8,187 nt of DNA from NCBI GenBank assembly GCA_902462325.1, contig CABQBF010000120.1:1-8187 (forward strand), in the 5' to 3' direction. The position numbers and the translations under genes were made by a program. Origin of the DNA: an uncultured Peptococcaceae bacterium. GTDB taxonomy: Bacteria; Bacillota; Peptococcia; Peptococcales; Peptococcaceae. The notes under the pieces are model-generated. The model worked only from the letters and a program-made list of their open reading frames with translations. It was not told where the DNA came from and ran no database searches. Positions 1-5,272 of this stretch are shown piece after piece (position 1 is the first letter of the stretch; the number at the start of each line of letters is the position of its first letter).

Positions 1-48
1 GGGATAACGGAGTCAGAGTCCGTTGCCTTACCGCTTGGCGATACCCCA
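1..48 (-). tRNA. tRNA-Gln (anticodon CTG), partial, 3' part outside window
   Basis: Read on the minus strand, the RNA begins TGGGGTATCGCCAAGCGG, which has the acceptor 5' strand and D-arm typical of bacterial tRNA-Gln, including the weak U1-A72 type start. The anticodon stem is ACGGA/TCCGT (positions 19-23 and 7-11) and encloses the 7-base loop CTCTGAC, so the anticodon is CTG (positions 14-16), reading CAG glutamine codons. The window ends in the variable loop, so the T-arm and acceptor 3' strand are not visible. An excellent promoter lies just upstream, and other tRNA genes may follow to the left. Confidence 0.95.
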
Positions 49-66
49 GCGAAAACCACGAAATTT

Positions 67-95
67 ATTATAACAGCTTTGATTTATAAATGCAA
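67..95 (-). promoter_or_regulatory. sigma-A promoter of the tRNA-Gln gene
   Basis: On the minus strand the -35 box TTGCAT (90-95) is followed by a 17-base spacer and a perfect -10 box TATAAT (67-72). The predicted start lies about 10 bases before the tRNA 5' end at 48, as expected for a tRNA leader. No convincing terminator separates it from the ppaC stop at 134-136, so some ppaC read-through into the tRNA is possible. Confidence 0.85.
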
Positions 96-133
96 CTGTT
101 TTTTATAATTTTTTTGCCGAAAAAAGCCAAGCT

Positions 134-1054
134 CTATTTCAGCGCTTCGGTCAACTGTGGTACAATCTGTTTTTTGCGGGACATGACGCCTTTCAGATAG
201 GTTCTGTCTGCCGCATCGGACTGAAATGCTGCCTGCACAGCCGCTTCAGCGCCAGCACCGCAATAAATCAGCTCGGTAGATTCGTCCATAATGTCGGTCA
301 GCATCAAAAACAGCATGTCGGCGCCATGTTCTGCAAAGCTTTCCTGCATATAGGCTGCCATGCGCGGTTTCAATGCCTGCAATTCTTCCGCACTCATAGA
401 AGTTACCTGTCCCACGCCAAAGGTGGTGTTGCCGGAAGTGAATTTTTTGAAATCCAGATACAGAATTTCCTTTTCGGTTTTGGAGCCTAAATTGCTGCCT
501 GCTACAAACATATCCTTGGCATAGGCTTCTATGTCGGCAATGCCGGCAATTTCCGCCAATGCAGCGGCAGCTGCTTTGTCCAACTCGGTGCAGGTTGGCG
601 AACGAAACGCCAGCGTGTCGGATAAAATTGCAGAGCACAAAGCGCCTGCTACGGCTGCTTCCGGTTTTTTCCCGCTCTGCAGATAGAACTGATACACAAT
701 GGTAGCGGTGCAGCCTACCGGCAAATTGCAGAACAAAATCGGCTCTGATGTCTGCAGACCGCCAATTTTATGATGGTCCAAAATTTCTACAATTTTAGCG
801 TCGGCAATGCCGTCTATCGCCTGTCCGGCTTCGTTATGGTCCACCAGAATGATTTGACTGCCGGCCACATCCTGCAGCAATTCCGGTGCAGGCAAACCAA
901 AATGTTCCAATACAAACTGGGTTTCCGGATTGAGTTCACCGGCCCGTCCTGCGGCATACCCTTCCCCTTTTAAGGCCGCATAACCGATTGCAGAACAGAT
1001 TGAATCGGTATCAGGATTTTTATGTCCTGTAACAAAAATTACATCATGACTCAT
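134..1054 (-). CDS. ppaC: manganese-dependent inorganic pyrophosphatase (family II, DHH type)
   Basis: This cytoplasmic enzyme hydrolyses pyrophosphate to two phosphates, pulling biosynthetic reactions forward. The product is 306 residues, close to the usual family length of about 310. The N-terminal DHH domain has the metal-binding motif GHKNPDTDS (H11, D15, D17), VDHNE (D72), the signature DHH (D93-H94-H95) and SDTLAFRSPT (D146). The C-terminal DHHA2 domain ends with the substrate-binding SRKKQ (292-296). These are the metal and phosphate ligands of the B. subtilis type enzyme. I chose the ATG at 1054 because it gives the conserved start MSHDVIFVTG and has a GGTGG ribosome-binding site five bases upstream. 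An in-frame ATG at 1066 would add four residues (MVEN). The gene has its own promoter and follows the XRE gene on the same strand. Nothing looks damaged. Confidence 0.97.
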   Translation of the reverse strand: MSHDVIFVTGHKNPDTDSICSAIGYAALKGEGYAAGRAGELNPETQFVLEHFGLPAPELLQDVAGSQIILVDHNEAGQAIDGIADAKIVEILDHHKIGGLQTSEPILFCNLPVGCTATIVYQFYLQSGKKPEAAVAGALCSAILSDTLAFRSPTCTELDKAAAAALAEIAGIADIEAYAKDMFVAGSNLGSKTEKEILYLDFKKFTSGNTTFGVGQVTSMSAEELQALKPRMAAYMQESFAEHGADMLFLMLTDIMDESTELIYCGAGAEAAVQAAFQSDAADRTYLKGVMSRKKQIVPQLTEALK

Positions 1055-1101
1055 GTTTTCCACCATCCATTAAAAATTTCATATAGATTCAAAGTATCTT
1101 T

Positions 1102-1130
1102 ATTTTACACTGTCTGCAAACCGGTTACAA
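1102..1130 (-). promoter_or_regulatory. ppaC promoter
   Basis: On the minus strand TTGTAA (-35, 1125-1130) is separated by 17 bases from TAAAAT (-10, 1102-1107). Transcription would start near 1095, about 40 bases before the chosen ppaC start. The -35 region lies inside a short inverted repeat, CCGGT-N10-ACCGG (1121-1140), which could be an operator; CCGG is itself a palindrome, so this is weak evidence. Confidence 0.75.
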
Positions 1131-1164
1131 GTCATACCGGCAGTATTTTTTGTAAAAAGTTCTA

Positions 1165-1202
1165 TCTCTTTTGCTATCAACTTTCTCTTTTGCTATCAAC
1201 TT
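1165..1202. repeat. 19-bp tandem duplication just downstream of the XRE gene
   Basis: Two perfect adjacent copies of TCTCTTTTGCTATCAACTT lie at 1165-1183 and 1184-1202. They start seven bases beyond the XRE stop codon, reading on the minus strand. They are flanked by an 8-bp inverted repeat, AAAAAGTT (1154-1161) and AACTTTTT (1198-1205), which overlaps the second copy. Nothing in them looks coding. Replication slippage is the simplest origin. Confidence 0.9.
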
Positions 1203-1209
1203 TTTTGTT

Positions 1210-1530
1210 TTAGGACTGGCGCTTGTTGCGGAATTCCAAAAACTCGATATATTCCTGAATTTGGTCAAGCTGCAAATCGGTGAACCCTGACGGCAGTTGC
1301 AAGCAATTATGTTCACGATTGTAAGAAACCGGCGTATCGATCAAGCCCATTAAATAATCTAACGATATATTGAACAATTTCGCTATGAAAATCAGGCTGC
1401 GGTCATCGGGAGAGGTTTTTTCATTTTCGTAAGAAGAAATTGTATATTTACTGACCGATAATAGCTCTGCCAGTTGTTGCTGCGTATACCCTTTGTCTTT
1501 CCGCAATTCGCTTAACCGTTCTCCGTTCAT
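1210..1530 (-). CDS. XRE-family (Cro/CI-type) transcriptional regulator
   Basis: This is a small cytoplasmic DNA-binding protein of 106 residues. Residues about 4-60 form a helix-turn-helix of the HTH_3 family: RLSELRKDKGYTQQQLAELL is the first half and the recognition helix follows around SKYTISSYENE (27-37), ending in FNISLDYLMG. The last 30 or so residues (TDLQLDQIQEYIEFLEF) look like an amphipathic helix and may serve for dimerisation; no peptidase or ligand domain is visible. I chose the ATG at 1530 because AGGAG (1539-1543) lies eight bases upstream and the HTH fold starts at once. A longer frame reaching 1611 would run through the promoter. Its target is unknown; repeats upstream suggest autoregulation. 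No prophage genes are nearby, so it need not be a phage repressor. Confidence 0.9.
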   Translation of the reverse strand: MNGERLSELRKDKGYTQQQLAELLSVSKYTISSYENEKTSPDDRSLIFIAKLFNISLDYLMGLIDTPVSYNREHNCLQLPSGFTDLQLDQIQEYIEFLEFRNKRQS

Positions 1531-1572
1531 AAATTTCACTCCTATATAATAAAAAATCGCCAATATTCTTCT

Positions 1573-1601
1573 ATTATATGGGGGAAATTGTTTATTTTGA
1601 A
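1573..1601 (-). promoter_or_regulatory. promoter of the XRE regulator gene
   Basis: On the minus strand a perfect -10 TATAAT (1573-1578) is preceded by a 17-base spacer and a weak -35 TTCAAA (1596-1601). The start would fall near 1566, giving a short leader to the ATG at 1530. The 9-mer ATTCTTCTA (1565-1573, plus strand) touches the -10 box and recurs exactly at 1664-1672. Confidence 0.7.
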
Positions 1602-1636
1602 AAAGCTGCATGAAACATCTACTTTATTCAAGAAAG

Positions 1637-1720
1637 TTGTAATCTTCCACTACAAATTGGGACATTCTTCTACAACAGACAAAAAAATTTGCTAGTTTTT
1701 ACTACACGGTCCGTGTCTGT
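1637..1720. promoter_or_regulatory. cluster of possible operator sites upstream of the XRE gene
   Basis: Several short symmetric or repeated elements lie together. They are an inverted repeat TTGTA-N9-TACAA (1637-1655), the 9-mer ATTCTTCTA (1664-1672) that also occurs next to the -10 box, a related TTTTTACTACAC (1696-1707), and a perfect palindrome ACACGG-T-CCGTGT (1704-1716). An outer ACAGACA/TGTCTGT pair spans 1675-1681 and 1714-1720. XRE repressors commonly bind such sites near their own promoter. The link to this protein is inference, and no single consensus covers all elements. Confidence 0.35.
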
Positions 1721-1791
1721 CGCAATCCTGTACCGCGCTATCCAAAAACATCAACCGTAACATCAACTGTGCTGCCGTCTTCCCAAGCTGC

Positions 1792-1842
1792 AAAAAAAGA
1801 GCCGCCGCAGCAAGGCTTGTTTGCTCCTTGCTGCAGCGGCTC
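1792..1842 (-). terminator. strong rho-independent terminator of the amidase gene
   Basis: The two arms (1799-1815 and 1826-1842) form a 17-bp GC-rich stem with one mismatch and a 10-base loop. On the minus strand the stem is followed at once by seven T residues (1792-1798). It begins 13 bases after the amidase stop codon and insulates the XRE gene from the amidase. Confidence 0.95.
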
Positions 1843-1855
1843 CATGTTCCTATTT

Positions 1856-4132
1856 TTAATATTGATTGAGATAATTCAAAATTCCCTGGTAAATGCCGTT
1901 GGCCAATTTCTGCCGGTATGCGTCGGTGGCCAGAAGCGCTTCCTCTGCCTCATTGCTTAAAAATCCGGTTTCCACCAAGATGCACGGCCGGTCGTTTTCC
2001 CGCAAAACTGCCAGATTGGATGTCATCACCACCGAATTGGTGCCGGTGGTTGCCTGCAATCCACTGCTGACCTTGGAGGCCAAATCCTTGCGGATATAAC
2101 TTTGGGCGTACAGATTGGCATTGGTTGACGGCGCATAATAATATACCTGAATGCCGCTGGGCTCCGTTTTGGTGGAGGAATTGGCGTGAATGCTGACAAA
2201 TAGATCGGCCTCTGCCGCATTGGCCATAGCAGGACGGTCATTTAAGCCTACACGCACGTCGGTATCCCGCGTCATAATCACGGTAGCGCCCTGTGCCTCC
2301 AGCAAATCGCGCAGCTTCTGGCCTACCGTTAAGCCCACATTGGCGTCGGTAACACCCAGCACCTTCCCGATTGCACCTGGGTCGCTGCCGCCATGTCCCG
2401 GGTCAATGACAACCACCTTGCCAGCCAGACCCTGTTCGCCGGCTGCATGCTGATTATAGGCCGTAATCACCAGATTATCGCCGCTTTCTTTCACCGTACA
2501 ATAGGCGCCCTTCTGCAAGGTCAATGTTACCTTTAAGCCGCCGCTGGCATCCTGCACCTGCAAATGCTGCAACGGCCCATTGGAATAGCTGTTATTGATG
2601 GTATCCGTCGTATTCAGATAAACATTGCCCAGTTGCAGCACCAAGCTGGTGGCGGTAGCCGAGGTGGTGCTATAGGCATTGCCCTGTCCGTGTTTTAGGG
2701 TGATAATCGTTTTATTGCCCTGTTCCTGCACCGACTGCAACGTTAGCCGGGTTTGTCCGGCGGTGCTGGTTGTGGTGCTGCTGGTGCTGGCTTTTTCGGT
2801 CAGCCAACTGGCAATCCATACCTTACTGCCATTGGCGGCCTGCACCTGATACCAGACTTGTCCGTTCACCGTTTTTAACGTCAAAACTGTATATACGGTT
2901 CCTTTGCTTGTGGTGCCTGCAATGGGCGCGCTGGTGCCCGGTTCTGTCCGCAAATTTACGCCTGCGGTATTTACCATCACTTTTTTGCCCACCATATCAT
3001 AATTTTCTGTAACGGTTGTATTGGTGGTCGTATTGCCGGAGCTGTTGGTCGTTTCCTTGGTCAGCCAGCTGGCAATCCACACTTTAACGCCGCTGGGCGC
3101 AGTCACCTGATACCAAGTATCGCCGCTGACTGTTTTTTCTGCCTGCACAGTGAAAGTATCGCCTTGGTTGGCCTGGGCGATAACGGCCGCCGTCGTGCTG
3201 GCATTGGCCCGCAGGTTGACTGTGCTGCCGGTCACCGTAACGGTTTTCCCAACCATACTGCTCGTTGTAGGATTCTGGTTGGTGCTGCCGGTATTGCTGC
3301 CGGTATTATTTGAAGTGGACGGATTGCTTCCGCTGCTGCTACTCACCGAGCTGCCGCTTTTTTCAGTCAGCCAACCGGCAACCCATACCTGGCTGCCGCC
3401 GGAAACAGACATCACCTGATACCACAGCTTGCCGTCTACCGTTTTGGTGCCCAATACCAGAAATTCATCGCCTTTTTGCGCCGTTCCTACCGTCGAACTG
3501 GACGTACCTGCATCTGCGCGCAGATTTACATTGCTGGCATTTACAACCACTTTCTGCCCGACAATCTCGCCGCTAGTATTCACGGTACCGCTGGACGCTG
3601 TAGCTTTCGGCGTAATCACCAAACCGTTTTTCTGGTCAAAACTGTATTGCCAGCCAAATTCGTTCACCGCAAACCGCCAAGTCAGCGGAAAATAGGTGAT
3701 ATCCCGAAATACCAGCAACGGATACTCCTCGCTGCTGTTGGTAATGGCCTTGCCATTTACGGTAATCTTGCCGCTGGCTGTTACCGCTTTGTAGCTTTGG
3801 GCGTTGGCTGTACTGGTGGTGTAAGGTTTATAAGCGTTCTGAGCGGTTTTTTGATCCTGCACCGTAGCCGCTTTGGCGATTGTCAAGCCTGCCTGCTGCG
3901 TCCAGTTGGACTCCAGCCCTAACAGACGGGTATCGGCCCAAGTCATCGGCACATATGTAATATCCTTGTATACCAGCATTGGGTACTGGCTTTTACTCTG
4001 CTCCATGGTTACACCATTCAACGTAACCGGAAATGTGGGCAATGTGACCGTTACATCAGCGGCCAAAGCGGGCGTTGCAGATAAGCCCAAAGCCAACAGC
4101 GCTGTACACACTGCCCCTGCTACCTTCTTCAT
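1856..4132 (-). CDS. secreted modular N-acetylmuramoyl-L-alanine amidase (Amidase_3) with SH3b, AMIN and CuAO-N-like modules
   Basis: This 758-residue exported peptidoglycan hydrolase should cleave the bond between N-acetylmuramic acid and L-alanine. A signal peptide (1-24, cleavage after ALA) is followed by two copper-amine-oxidase-N-like modules (about 28-88 and 120-176, each with YP-L-V-DITY-P-TW). Three SH3b domains (about 191-257, 294-360, 380-447; NLR near the start, WYQV and KVW-A-WLT near the end) are joined by Ser/Thr/Asn-rich linkers. An AMIN-like beta region (about 462-560) precedes Amidase_3 (571-755). Zinc and catalytic residues are H580 (DPGHGG), H649 (SIHAN) and E721 (ETGFLSN). 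The family's usual second zinc ligand Glu is Asp596 here (GVTDANVG). The start is supported by AAGGA eight bases upstream, a promoter at 4199-4226 and the signal peptide. The SH3b and AMIN parts probably bind the wall. It is single-gene with its own terminator. Substrate specificity is inferred from family only. Confidence 0.93.
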   Translation of the reverse strand: MKKVAGAVCTALLALGLSATPALAADVTVTLPTFPVTLNGVTMEQSKSQYPMLVYKDITYVPMTWADTRLLGLESNWTQQAGLTIAKAATVQDQKTAQNAYKPYTTSTANAQSYKAVTASGKITVNGKAITNSSEEYPLLVFRDITYFPLTWRFAVNEFGWQYSFDQKNGLVITPKATASSGTVNTSGEIVGQKVVVNASNVNLRADAGTSSSTVGTAQKGDEFLVLGTKTVDGKLWYQVMSVSGGSQVWVAGWLTEKSGSSVSSSSGSNPSTSNNTGSNTGSTNQNPTTSSMVGKTVTVTGSTVNLRANASTTAAVIAQANQGDTFTVQAEKTVSGDTWYQVTAPSGVKVWIASWLTKETTNSSGNTTTNTTVTENYDMVGKKVMVNTAGVNLRTEPGTSAPIAGTTSKGTVYTVLTLKTVNGQVWYQVQAANGSKVWIASWLTEKASTSSTTTSTAGQTRLTLQSVQEQGNKTIITLKHGQGNAYSTTSATATSLVLQLGNVYLNTTDTINNSYSNGPLQHLQVQDASGGLKVTLTLQKGAYCTVKESGDNLVITAYNQHAAGEQGLAGKVVVIDPGHGGSDPGAIGKVLGVTDANVGLTVGQKLRDLLEAQGATVIMTRDTDVRVGLNDRPAMANAAEADLFVSIHANSSTKTEPSGIQVYYYAPSTNANLYAQSYIRKDLASKVSSGLQATTGTNSVVMTSNLAVLRENDRPCILVETGFLSNEAEEALLATDAYRQKLANGIYQGILNYLNQY

Positions 4133-4198
4133 GATGTCATTCCTTCCTTCTTCTGTTGTTTGAGATGTCTGCTATCGTGCAAAAATTCTCACTGTTCT

Positions 4199-4226
4199 AT
4201 TATAGCGGAAACTACCACAAATGCAA
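4199..4226 (-). promoter_or_regulatory. promoter of the amidase gene
   Basis: On the minus strand TTGCAT (-35, 4221-4226) stands 16 bases from a perfect TATAAT (-10, 4199-4204). The start would lie near 4192, giving a leader of about 60 bases. The 11-mer TGCAAACCGGT (plus strand, 4222-4232) overlaps the -35 and also occurs in the ppaC promoter spacer (1115-1125). Confidence 0.85.
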
Positions 4227-4307
4227 ACCGGTAATACTTTCCCATATCCCTTTAGACACCAGTTTTCTACAAATAGTTCCATCAAAATGATTTATTCCAA
4301 GGAAAAT

Positions 4308-4350
4308 ACTATGGAATTTTTTGTTACACTATGGAATTTTTTGTTACACT
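4308..4350. repeat. 20-bp tandem duplication
   Basis: Two perfect copies of ACTATGGAATTTTTTGTTAC lie at 4308-4327 and 4328-4347, followed by the first three bases of a third. The unit length is not a multiple of three, so the duplication shifts any frame across it, which argues against coding use. Confidence 0.95.
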
Positions 4351-4352
4351 TC

Positions 4353-4509
4353 GGTTTTATTTTTTTGCTACTCTTTGCCCTATCCCTCCGTTATCTGGAG
4401 AAATCTTTGTCTGTCTGCATCGCTTTGGACTGCGTCCAGCTTTGCAGACAGACAAAGATTTCTCCATCTAAAGTCGGAATTTGGGCAAAGGTAGCGGGGA
4501 AATTTTACA
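4353..4509. repeat. long inverted repeat, perfect 23-bp core arms with degenerate outer arms
   Basis: The arms 4396-4418 and 4444-4466 are perfect reverse complements. The 25-base centre contains a second small stem, TGGAC-TGC-GTCCA (4426-4438). Outside the core the symmetry continues imperfectly: GCTAC and CTTTGCCC at about 4367-4380 are mirrored by GGGCAAAG and GTAGC at 4483-4495, with scattered indels. No T-run follows the core on either strand, so it is not a standard terminator. It could be a MITE-like relic, a cruciform or a structured RNA. Confidence 0.85.
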
Positions 4510-4562
4510 CCCATAGAAGGGCAGAGAGTGCCCTGTTTTCTTCTGTATTCTATCCGGCAGAT
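4490..4562. repeat. degenerate direct repeat, copy 1
   Basis: The blocks G-TAGCGGGG, ACCCATAGAA, GGCA, CCT and CTATCCGG-AGAT occur in the same order as in 4676-4733, but this copy is about 15 bases longer because of an internal insertion. It overlaps the right outer arm of the long inverted repeat. No coding sense is apparent. Confidence 0.7.
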
Positions 4563-4591
4563 ACACTGTAGGGACAGCTGCCGCTAGCGCG

Positions 4592-4613
4592 TTTGAAGCA
4601 CATTTGAAGCACA
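4592..4613. repeat. 11-bp tandem duplication
   Basis: Two perfect adjacent copies of TTTGAAGCACA lie at 4592-4602 and 4603-4613. They sit between the two copies of the degenerate direct repeat. Slippage is the likely origin. Confidence 0.85.
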
Positions 4614-4675
4614 TTTCTCTGTGCGAATGCGCTGAAAGCATCCCGCTGGCCGCTAAGCCAGTAAAGTTGAGCAAC

Positions 4676-4733
4676 GGCAGCGGGGTTGTCAAACCCATAG
4701 AATGGCAAAACGCACCCTATCTATCCGGTAGAT
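4676..4733. repeat. degenerate direct repeat, copy 2
   Basis: This shorter partner of 4490-4562 shares AGCGGGG, ACCCATAGAA, GGCA, CCTA and CTATCCGG-AGAT in order. The pair is about 186 bases apart in the same orientation. It is probably an ancient duplication or two insertions of one repeat family. Confidence 0.7.
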
Positions 4734-4830
4734 TGGTTGTTAGACTTTTAAGTTGAAGACGTTTCTTTCCGTTTTTATTTTCTGGAAGATGTTTCCCTTT
4801 TGCTCAACATGACGGAAGGCTGCTGCAATA

Positions 4831-4942
4831 GCATAACGATTTGTTATACCATTGGTTTTGTATCGCGCGTTGCTTTATAAGGAGTCGGTGAATCGCCGCC
4901 CCCTTGTTGTTGCATAACGATTTATTACCTCCATTGGTTTTG
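4831..4942. repeat. dispersed intergenic repeat, copy A, with an internal partial second unit
   Basis: Positions 4835-4898 match 7598-7661 without gaps at 56 of 64 positions (my count), including the identical run GGAGTCGGTGAATCGCCG. Within copy A the head of the unit recurs: GCATAACGATTT...CCATTGGTTTTG appears at 4831-4860 and again at 4912-4942 with one indel. The shared sequence gives similar short peptides on the minus strand, but neither has a good start or a recognisable domain, so I treat it as non-coding. Confidence 0.85.
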
Positions 4943-4970
4943 CTGCCGGAAATCAAAGGGCTACTATACG

Positions 4971-5009
4971 AAAACTCCCGCGGGCCTTTACGCTGGCTGC
5001 GGGAGTTCT
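4971..5009 (-). terminator. probable rho-independent terminator of the ruvCAB-DUF2905 operon
   Basis: AACTCCCGC (4973-4981) and GCGGGAGTT (4999-5007) form a perfect 9-bp GC-rich stem, with a further GCC/GGC pairing inside the loop. On the minus strand it runs into TTTTCG, a short T-run. It lies about 45 bases after the stop of the last operon gene. On the plus strand nothing resembling a T-run follows. Confidence 0.75.
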
Positions 5010-5053
5010 GGGGATGTAACGCTTTCGATACGATTTTCGAAAACAATCACTTT

Positions 5054-5272
5054 CTAGCGGTGAAAGAGATTTAGAATCACGATCAGCACCACGCTCAACA
5101 CGATACAACTGACAATGGGGAAATAAAAGCTGCCATGTTCGCCTTTAATAAAAATATCGCCAGGCAAATGACCTAGGCTGATGAATTTACTCAAAGCCAT
5201 AATTACCAAGCCCAGCAGGATAGCGCCTAAGCCCAGCACAATCAGCAGTTTGCCTAATTCAGTTCCGTTCAT
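5054..5272 (-). CDS. small DUF2905-type membrane protein
   Basis: This 72-residue protein has two predicted transmembrane helices (about 8-29 and 51-70). They are joined by a short loop with LPGDI (36-40) and FYFPI (49-53), which is the pattern I know from DUF2905 proteins. The function of that family is unknown. The ATG at 5272 overlaps the ruvB stop codon as ATGA, and a G-rich ribosome-binding stretch, GGGGGGA, lies six bases upstream, so translation is likely coupled to ruvB. An in-frame ATG at 5287 would add five residues but lies deeper in ruvB and lacks a better site. It is the last gene of the operon before the terminator at 4971-5009. Proteins of this family often follow ruvB in Bacillota; this is a statement from general knowledge. 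Confidence 0.88.
   Translation of the reverse strand: MNGTELGKLLIVLGLGAILLGLVIMALSKFISLGHLPGDIFIKGEHGSFYFPIVSCIVLSVVLIVILNLFHR

Larger units (their letters stand above)
4227..4970. other. gene-poor, repeat-rich intergenic region
   Basis: No reading frame here has both a plausible protein and good initiation signals. Instead there is a 20-bp tandem duplication (4308-4350), a long inverted repeat (4353-4509), a degenerate direct-repeat pair (4490-4562 and 4676-4733), an 11-bp tandem duplication (4592-4613), a small hairpin CTGGC-N6-GCCAG (4646-4661) and a dispersed repeat (4831-4942). A further loose repeat, GAAGACGTTTC and GAAGATGTTTC, lies around 4755-4796. This density of short repeats suggests decayed small mobile elements or structured non-coding DNA between the amidase promoter and the ruv operon terminator. 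Confidence 0.7.

Noticed and set aside
1210..1611. Prophage immunity region around the XRE regulator
   Set aside because: There is no integrase, divergent cro-like gene, attachment site or structural gene nearby. The neighbours are a housekeeping pyrophosphatase and a wall amidase.
4468..4698. A 76-residue minus-strand frame
   Set aside because: It lies across the degenerate repeats and the 11-bp tandem duplication, with no promoter, ribosome-binding site or domain.
4227..4970. CRISPR array or retron-like element in the repeat-rich region
   Set aside because: The repeats are of different sizes, occur only twice each and are not evenly spaced, and there is no cas or reverse transcriptase gene.
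4804..5046. Minus-strand frames at 4804-5046 and 7615-7821 that share AIHRLLIKQ
   Set aside because: The shared peptide comes from the dispersed nucleotide repeat. Outside it the frames are unrelated, and the first crosses the operon terminator hairpin, so a protein family is unlikely.
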